DNA of 27,433 nucleotides from Discostella pseudostelligera (taxonomy: Eukaryota > Bacillariophyta > Thalassiosirophyceae > Thalassiosirales > Thalassiosiraceae). Every line of letters begins with the position of its first letter. The stretch's first letter is position 1. This document shows positions 21,281-27,433 of the stretch, piece after piece. Under the pieces are notes generated by a model that worked only from the letters and a program-made list of their open reading frames with translations, had not been told where the DNA came from and did no database searches. A program made the position numbers and the translations under genes. Location: positions 1-27,433 of the forward strand of contig JALLBK010000595.1 of NCBI GenBank assembly GCA_036940085.1, read 5' to 3'.

Positions 21281-22500
21281 CTAAGGCTCAAGAACTTCAA
21301 TCTTCTTCCCCCTCTTAATCTCACCCCATCCAATCAACCTCCAATGTTTATCCACTCTCCTACTCAACGCAATCTTCTCCCCCTCCTGCGTACACACTGG
21401 TTGGGTCAATGAAATCTTGGCATACGTCTTTGCACTCTCCACTTTTCCACCCGTACCAGTCGAACCGATATTCACCATGAGGATTTCACCCTTGGCAAGC
21501 TTTTGGACCTTGGCCTGCTTCCCTCCATCCGAGGTCTTGACCCCCAATAGACGACGGAGGAGGTAGTACGAAATCTCAATTTCCGCAAACACCTCCGGCA
21601 ACTTCCCACGCAATCCAAGGACTTGTCCCACAAGCCGATCCGCACGGGTCAATGTCGGATCAATGCGCGTACCCACACCAATCAATCCCCCGGGTACTGC
21701 ATACTGCAAATCATTACTCTCGGCATACAAACTCGATATACGCGAATAGATGGGCGAACACACCAGGACCGTCGATGGTCCCTCCGCCGTAGCCACCTCC
21801 TTCTTGGTAACAATTCCTGGTCGGACTTCAATCTCATCCCCCACACGTAATACACCCTGCAATATCGACCCCCCGGCCACACCGCCTTGCAAACTACTCA
21901 CATCTTGTCCAGGCTTATTCACATCAAAGCTTCGAATGACAATAAGACGTGGCACACTCGTAAAGTCACGCACCGGTACGGGAATTTTATGTACCAAGTA
22001 CTCACATACCAAATCGACATTGTAACGCAACACCGCCGAAATTGGCAAGATGGGTGCCGAGTCTGCCACAGTCCCCACGACAAACTTGCGAATCTGCTCC
22101 TGCTGCGCCAATGCGGCATCCATCTTTACCAAATCCACCTTGTTTTGAAGTATAATAATATTCTTTAGACGCATAATTTCCACGGCAGCCAAATGTTCCG
22201 AAGTTTGTGGTTGAGGACAGGTTTCGTTACCTGCCACGAGGAGGAGTGCGCCGTCCATGACGGCCGCGCCATTGAGCATGGTGGCCATGAGAATATCATG
22301 TCCTGGACAATCGACGAAGGAAATGTGTCGACGAAGATTGTAGGTAATGTTGGTGATGGGGTCGGTGAATGTGTCAGCGTGGGAGGAGCCACGAGAGGTG
22401 TACATGGGATGAGAAGGACGGGATCCTGGAATGATGACTGCGTTTTTGGTGGCGTCAACCTCTTGCCCCTCTGCTTTGGATTCTTCATTGTCGTCAGCAG

Positions 22501-22532
<32 letters not shown>

Positions 22533-22981
22533 GTAGTGGAAGTGGATGGAATCGAAGGAATTTCCGCCTTGTAAATCTTGGCATTGGCATATCCAAGCTT
22601 AATGGTAATATTCCGTTCCAATTCATTCTTAAAACGGACAGTTTGAACACCCGAGATGGCCTTGACAACAGTCGATTTCCCATGGGCGACATGACCAATG
22701 GTCCCCACGTTGATGGTGGCTTGACGACTAATCTGTGAAATGGGTATGTAAGGTATGTGAATGATTGATGACGAGGAGATGATGATGAAAAATGATGGGT
22801 GGCAACAAGAATAGTTCAAGTCATCGCGACGAGGACGGCGGCGGTGACTGAACCAAACAGGTATATATGATTATGATAAACGTACCACCTCCGGAGTCAA
22901 CGCCGTCAACTTGGACGGATCGACAGTTTTGGCATCTTGCACCATGAGGTGCGGCTGTCCTAATTTGGTAGACTCGACCAT
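21281..22981 (-). CDS. EIF2S3: translation initiation factor eIF2 gamma subunit, two exons
   Basis: Exons are 22981-22886 and 22732-21281 (153-nt intron, GTACGT donor, CAG acceptor), giving 515 residues. The junction reads [18 protein letters not shown], as in the family. GTPase motifs are visible: GHVAHGKST (G1, residues 45-53), DCPGH (G3, near 173-177), and NKVD (G4) in [11 protein letters not shown]. Later blocks include [60 protein letters not shown] and [19 protein letters not shown]. eIF2-gamma binds GTP and initiator Met-tRNA in the cytosolic ternary complex. Between residues 88 and 164, where most eIF2-gamma proteins carry a cysteine zinc knuckle, this one has an Ala/Asp/Glu-rich insert with no cysteine. 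The gene shares a divergent promoter with the DUF1350 gene. Confidence 0.95.
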
Positions 22982-23439
22982 TTTGCTTTGACACTTTCGA
23001 CCTGCTGCTGCTAATGTTTGGTGGGACGATCTTAGAGATGCTGGGCTCAGTGCGCCTGACGATGAATTACTTATTGGAAGATCCTACTGATGCAATAGCA
23101 ATACTACCCTCGCCGTCGTCGTCGTCATGGTTTGGGCGTCGATGTTGGTCGATGAGCGAGAGTTGTATGCAGGGTCGTCTGGCTGTCACCCGCGGCTCTT
23201 CTGCACCGCACATTTTTGGACACGTCGCCCAGACGACATGTGTGTGCAAAATAACGGCGGGAAGGGACGAGTGGCGAACGTTTGGCGAAAAGTTGAAGAT
23301 CTGGCGGAAATGGCGGGAAGGGCCTCTCGTACACTGATTCAGCCGAACGCCGACGATGACGATGCGGCGAGATCTTCTCTTAAAATATCCCTATCATTAT
23401 CATAGTATCGTTATCGATGATTGCCTTCCATTCGAAATC
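22982..23439. promoter_or_regulatory. divergent promoter region between eIF2-gamma and the DUF1350 gene
   Basis: This 458-bp region separates two start codons pointing away from each other. It contains three E2F-like sequences: GGCGGGAA at 23256-23263, TTTGGCGAAAA at 23281-23291 and ATGGCGGGAAGGG with its core at 23312-23319. No gene is called here; open frames in it are unconserved. A TTAAAATATCC run near 23380-23390 lies about 50 bp before the preferred ATG of the + strand gene. Confidence 0.5.
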
Positions 23440-25616
23440 ATGAAGAGCAATCTATCATTATCATTGAACGTGCGAAGAAAGAGGTCAGAGGTAGCGGCGA
23501 CCAGAGCGGTGCGTCATGCAGTAGTAGTTCTGCTAGTGTCGCTCTTCATTTCCCACGTCGGCGGCATCGGCGTCGTCAGCGTCAGCTCGTTTCAATTAAG
23601 GGCACCGTTGCCTTTGTCGCGGAGATCCAAGTTGATTTCTTTCGCGTCGTCATCTGCAGCCTCGAAATGGATGGAGAATGAAAAGCGTCTTGAGCAGGGG
23701 ATGGAGGATATTGATGTTGCCTCTGTCACCACCACCGCCACCGCCACCGCCAATACTAATGAGCAACAGCAGCAGCAGACTACAACAAGCACAGCAGCAA
23801 CATCATTTGCAAACTATATTAGCAACAACAACAAAAACAACCACACTCCATTGGGAGGAAGATGGGAAGAACTCCATGGAAATTATATTCTTCGTCCGCA
23901 ATATACTTCATCATCATCATCACCCACTTCAACAAATTCTAGTAGTCAACAACAGCAGCAACCGCGAGCACTCATTCATTTTCTCGGTGGCGCACTCCTC
24001 GGTGCGGCACCTCAATTATCCTATCGTTATTTACTTGAACGATTATCTTCCAGGGGGTATTTGATAGTGGCCACGCCGTATCAATTGAGCTTTGATCATT
24101 TGACTACATGCGATGAGATTATTGAACGGTTTGAGTTGGTGGCGCCAGATTTGGCTAGGCGTGAGTACTCTTTGTGTAATCATGATATTGTGCACCAGCC
24201 TGCCTAAATTGGATTTGCATTCCCAACTTTGGCTATATTCCCTCCTATAACTCAATAATTTGTCCCACATCATCATGTGCACACATTATTCAGAATATGG
24301 AGCCGTGCCAGTGGTCGGCCTTGGACACTCCTGTGGTTCCCTCCTACATATGCTCATCACATCCCTCTTCCCCGATACACCCCGGGCTGCCAATGCCTTT
24401 ATTAGCTACAACAATCGTGGAGTGGGGGAGGCAGTCCCGTTTTTTGAAGAGCTCATTGTGCCATTGTTTAGTGATAAGAGTAGGAATGGGAGTGATTTGA
24501 TGAAGGCAATGATTGCGGTGGCGCGGGAGAAGTATAATGGTGAGTTTGAGTTGTGTGAAAGAAGGTATTGTAATCAATATTGAGAGACTGCAGTCGAGGA
24601 AGAGAGATGGAGTATGTTGTTCGACGAGAATGATTCGGGGCCTGAGACATCATGAGAGCTCTATTACTATTGAGCTGTCAGATTCAATGATATATATTCA
24701 CTACTCATTCATTGCATCTTCATCAAAACAATGTATTATTCTTTTCGTATAGGACAAGTACCATCCGATATTTCCCTACTCAATCTTCTCCAATCGATAC
24801 CCACACCCATCCCAGGTCTTACCAACGCCCTCTTTACCTCCTCTCTTATTTCCATACCCACACCATTGCGACAATCCCTTACCAACTTTTTAACGGAACC
24901 AACCTACAATGCCTTGGCGAATACGGGCCTACCATCTCTCCTTCTTCAATCACTTGATATTACACAACAAATACCAAAGTTAATCGATGAGGTAGAGCAA
25001 GGCGCACGTGACTTTGTTCCCTCACCCGAGGCCATGTCCTCGGCTGCTCGACGTGCCTATCGGTGTCGACGGACATTACTCCTGCAATTCAATAGCGATG
25101 AACTGGATGATTCTGAATTATTGGAAGGATATTTGAAAGAGGCCGAGAGTGTAATGAAGACGAAACGACCAATGATTGCAATTAATTTAGAAAGGAAGGT
25201 ACTAGAGGGAAATCACTTGACACCATTGTTAGGACCAAGTGGGGGTGAGGAGTGGGGACAAGTGTTGGAGGAAACGTTGGGGAGTGTTTTGGGTTTGGTC
25301 GATGGATGGACTACTAGTGGTGCAAGGACTACTACTACTACTACTACTGGCGACAATAGTGGTGGTGAACTTGGAGACGACGGTGAGAGTCGAGAGAATC
25401 GATCGAGTAGTACAAGCAGCAGCAGCAGCAGTGTCAAGGCCGTGAGAGAAAGATTAGGATACGAACAAGTGAGTTATTTTCATTTCTGCCATGCTGCACT
25501 TTTTCGTGTGTGTCGCTCATGCAAGTAAAATATGTATCTTTTGAATTGGTGTGATCCCACAGGTAGAACGAGTGGTGGACGAATTGGTTGCCTGGCTTGA
25601 CGAAGGTTCATTATGA
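23440..25616 (+). CDS. DUF1350 family alpha/beta-hydrolase-fold protein, probably plastid-targeted; four exons
   Basis: Exons are 23440-24160, 24294-24539, 24753-25468 and 25563-25616 (introns of 133, 213 and 94 nt, all with GTGAGT donors), giving 578 residues. The N-terminus has a basic region, a hydrophobic core (AVVVLLVSLFISHVGGIGVV) and the site SVSS-FQLRAPLPLSRRSK, an ASAFAP-like plastid presequence. After a Thr/Gln/Asn-rich linker come LIHFLGGALLGAAPQLSYRY, LSSRGYLIVATPYQLSFDH and, in exon 2, VVGLGHSCGSLLHML with the nucleophile elbow GHSCG (Ser253). NAFISYNNRG and the C-terminal RVVDELVAWLDEGSL fit plant and algal DUF1350 proteins. The biochemical activity of the family is not known to me. 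Ser/Thr/Gly runs interrupt exon 3 near 25328-25432. An in-frame ATG at 23356 is less likely because it would bury the signal peptide behind 28 more residues. Confidence 0.88.
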
Positions 25617-25732
25617 TGGTCGGATGATGGCATGACGACCTGTTAACAAAATAGTATATGTATTACTTCTCTTCTCCGTGTTGGGCGTTCGATTATGTCA
25701 TAATTTTATCCATGATCGTCGTTACTACGAGC
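25617..25732. other. short convergent 3' intergenic gap
   Basis: The 116 bp between the DUF1350 stop and the otubain stop presumably hold both 3' UTR ends. Nothing else is visible. Confidence 0.4.
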
Positions 25733-26566
25733 TTATTGTCGATACAAGATATCATAATGTCCCGGTCGATATAACAATGTGATGGTAGTCCTATCGACAT
25801 TATTATTCGCAGCGGTGATATCATCGTTGCCATTGTCTCCTTCCCCAAAAACATGAGTTGCAACCTCCCGCCCCTCATCAACACCACCACTACCACCGGT
25901 CATTCTCCCATCCATGTATTCAATTCTCACTCGAACACCCATGCATTCCGCCAATGCCGAGACTTGGACCATCCCACATTCTCTCCCCATGGGTTCCACT
26001 TCTTTGCAACAGAATGTGGCGATGTCGTAGTAGTTCTCCGCCATTACATATGGCAAGTAGCGATCTGGATTGGATTTCATTTGTGCCGCGGCCATGACAC
26101 GCATGAACCATGTGCAATAATCCGAGGTCTTGTTGATCAATTGAATACAAAACAGTAAGTGATTAGTGAGGGAATGGCTTGGGGATAAGGAAAAGTGATG
26201 AAGAGAGAGAGTGCTGGACAACTCTCGGCGTAAGTATAATGGTATATTGTCAATTGCACTCACTGCATTCTCTTCATTCAATTTCGAGTGCAGTTGATGC
26301 ATCGCATTCTCAAACCTCACGTTGCGAGACGTGGTTCCGCGCTTGGGTTTACCATCGTCATCGTCGTCGTCGTTGTTTTCGTCACCTAATTCACATGATC
26401 CAGTAGTAGAAGTAGTAGTAGAAGTAGTAGTAGTAGCCCCCTCGATGAAATTGAATAATTCCACCAACTCCTCCCAAAACATATCAATGGTATATTCATC
26501 GTAGCCATACTGACACACCCATTTCAATGACTTGTGAACAAACTCCTTCAATCTAGTAAATTCCGC

Positions 26567-26599
<33 letters not shown>

Positions 26600-27082
26600 G
26601 TCGTTTCGTATGAGAAGACTCCGCAATAGATGCTCACATAATGAATATAGAAATGCACGATAATAGCAATTCCCATCCCCCCGAACCTTTCGTAGTGATT
26701 TGTATTTGGTGGATAAGTATGTGGCGGCTTTGGCAAATCCTGGATGGAGTTGTTGTTTCTGTTGTTGTTGTTGCTGCTGCTGTTGCATGATGACGATGGC
26801 ATGATCATCATCATCACCGCCGCTTCTTGTCATGCCATTATTTTCATTGTCACTGTTCATAGTAATGCCGCCGCCGCAATATTGTTGCAACAGTACATGA
26901 ATGGGAAGCAAATGAGACGTTAGCGGCTGGGTAGATTTGATTTCCTGTTCAATATTCTCGAGCTGAGTTTGGGTCAGAAGGTGCTGCTGGTGATGCGTCA
27001 TCTGGGTAGTGTTGTCGTTGTTGTTGTCGTCAGTGGCGGCATTGGTGGCATGGTCAGTCTCGTCGTTCATCATCATCATCAT
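25733..27082 (-). CDS. otubain-like deubiquitinase (OTU, peptidase family C65), two exons
   Basis: Predicted exons are 27082-26264 and 26128-25733 (135-nt intron, GTGAGT donor, AAG acceptor), giving 404 residues. The OTU catalytic motif is KVRGDGNCYYRAF (Asp136, Cys139) and the catalytic His is in LLYRPGHYDILY (His397). Between them are EFVHKSLKWVCQYGYDEYTI, the joined LHSKLNEENA-TSDYCTWFMR, EVEPMGRECGMVQVSALAEC and MGVRVRIEYMDG, in the order seen in OTUB1/OTUB2. Otubains cleave ubiquitin chains (OTUB1 prefers Lys48 linkages) in cytosol and nucleus. The N-terminal region carries Gln runs, and a run of about ten His lies after the catalytic Cys. The intron is in frame and stop-free, so retention would give a 449-residue protein; the spliced form aligns better with the family. 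The start is the first of five tandem ATGs. Confidence 0.9.
26402..26436. repeat. AGT-rich microsatellite in the otubain gene
   Basis: Imperfect AGT/AGA trinucleotide run encoding a Thr/Ser tract between the conserved segments FNFIEGA and the later acidic stretch of the otubain. It probably forms a disordered loop. Confidence 0.65.
26567..26598. repeat. (ATG)n microsatellite in the otubain gene
   Basis: A perfect 32-bp ATG run that on the coding strand reads CAT repeats, giving about ten consecutive His residues inserted after the catalytic-Cys helix of the otubain. Confidence 0.8.
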
Positions 27083-27433
27083 GGTGGTGCGAAGTGATGA
27101 TATATTGTAATAGTATATCGCAGGTTTTCGATTTCGATAATGGATATGGGATACGCAGGTCTTTCAACTAGCAGTACATCGATGTCAGGCAGATGCAGGC
27201 GACAACACGCATCCAAAGAAACAGTGAGGAATGACCAGCAGCCAGCAGCAGCTCTATCTATCCTCTCTCATTGGTTGATGTTGATGGGATGGGGATGACT
27301 ACGTTACGCCTAGCTTGATGCTTGGTTTGTTGTGGTGGTAAGTCGATAGCGATAGGAATAGGATAGGCGTCGATCGGAATAGGATAGGCGTCGATGGTCG
27401 ATGACGATCGATGCATGGGCTGGCGGGGTGCGA
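27083..27433. promoter_or_regulatory. upstream region of the otubain gene
   Basis: The last 351 bp contain no gene I can support. They should include the otubain promoter and 5' UTR. Near the right edge is a two-copy 21-bp tandem repeat, and several CGATCG/TCGATG-type short palindromic words cluster at 27363-27415. Confidence 0.4.
27355..27396. repeat. 21-bp tandem repeat, two copies
   Basis: GGAATAGGATAGGCGTCGAT plus one base occurs at 27355-27375 and again at 27376-27396, differing only in the last base. It begins with a shorter partial copy (GATAGCGATA) just upstream. The array may continue in degenerate form to the window edge. Confidence 0.75.

Noticed and set aside
1..27433. tRNA, rRNA, transposon or CRISPR signals.
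   Set aside because: By eye I found no tRNA T-arm patterns, terminal inverted repeats, transposase motifs or spaced direct repeats; a tRNAscan or RepeatMasker run would settle it.

Overview
The window looks like nuclear DNA from a diatom, most likely a centric (Thalassiosirales-like) species. The evidence is: eukaryotic housekeeping genes with short spliceosomal introns (84-213 nt, GTGAGT/GTAAGT-type donors); proteins full of Ser/Asn/Gln/His/Asp runs from trinucleotide repeats; a cyclin of the diatom-expanded type; and two presequences combining a signal peptide with a Phe-containing cleavage site (ASAFAP-like), as used for import into secondary plastids. There are no mobile elements, CRISPR arrays, rRNA or tRNA genes that I can support.

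Layout, left to right: the 3' end of an unidentified + strand gene (2-511); a three-exon cyclin on the - strand (812-2056); a 1.2-kb divergent intergenic region; a class I/II aminotransferase of the kynurenine/glutamine transaminase K type on + (3230-5476); then four - strand genes: RNase P subunit p30/RPP1 (5566-7468), the spliceosomal WD40 protein SMU1 (7743-10147), a bacterial FadE-type acyl-CoA dehydrogenase with a mitochondrial-type presequence (10669-13539), and the PP4 regulatory subunit 3 (SMEK, 14669-20510). A short hypothetical - strand ORF (20831-21112) and eIF2-gamma (21281-22981, -) follow. A divergent promoter separates eIF2-gamma from a DUF1350 alpha/beta-hydrolase (23440-25616, +). 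Last is an otubain-type deubiquitinase (25733-27082, -) and a terminal intergenic stretch with a 21-bp tandem repeat.

I joined the exons by hand. For each of the 16 introns the splice sites are GT/AG, the phase is kept and the joined protein matches the family across the junction, so single-exon readings of this window would cut most of these genes. The genes serve different processes (cell cycle, RNA processing, translation initiation, protein phosphatase and ubiquitin control, fatty acid oxidation) and show no operon-like relation. The most interesting points are a composite upstream element (GACGTC, then TCCCGCCA-N7-GCCACGTGTAA) found at two loci, the missing zinc knuckle in eIF2-gamma, probable plastid targeting of the aminotransferase, a bacterial-type acyl-CoA dehydrogenase, a greatly enlarged PP4R3, and two stop-free introns whose length is a multiple of three. 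I do not see a clearly new multi-gene system here.
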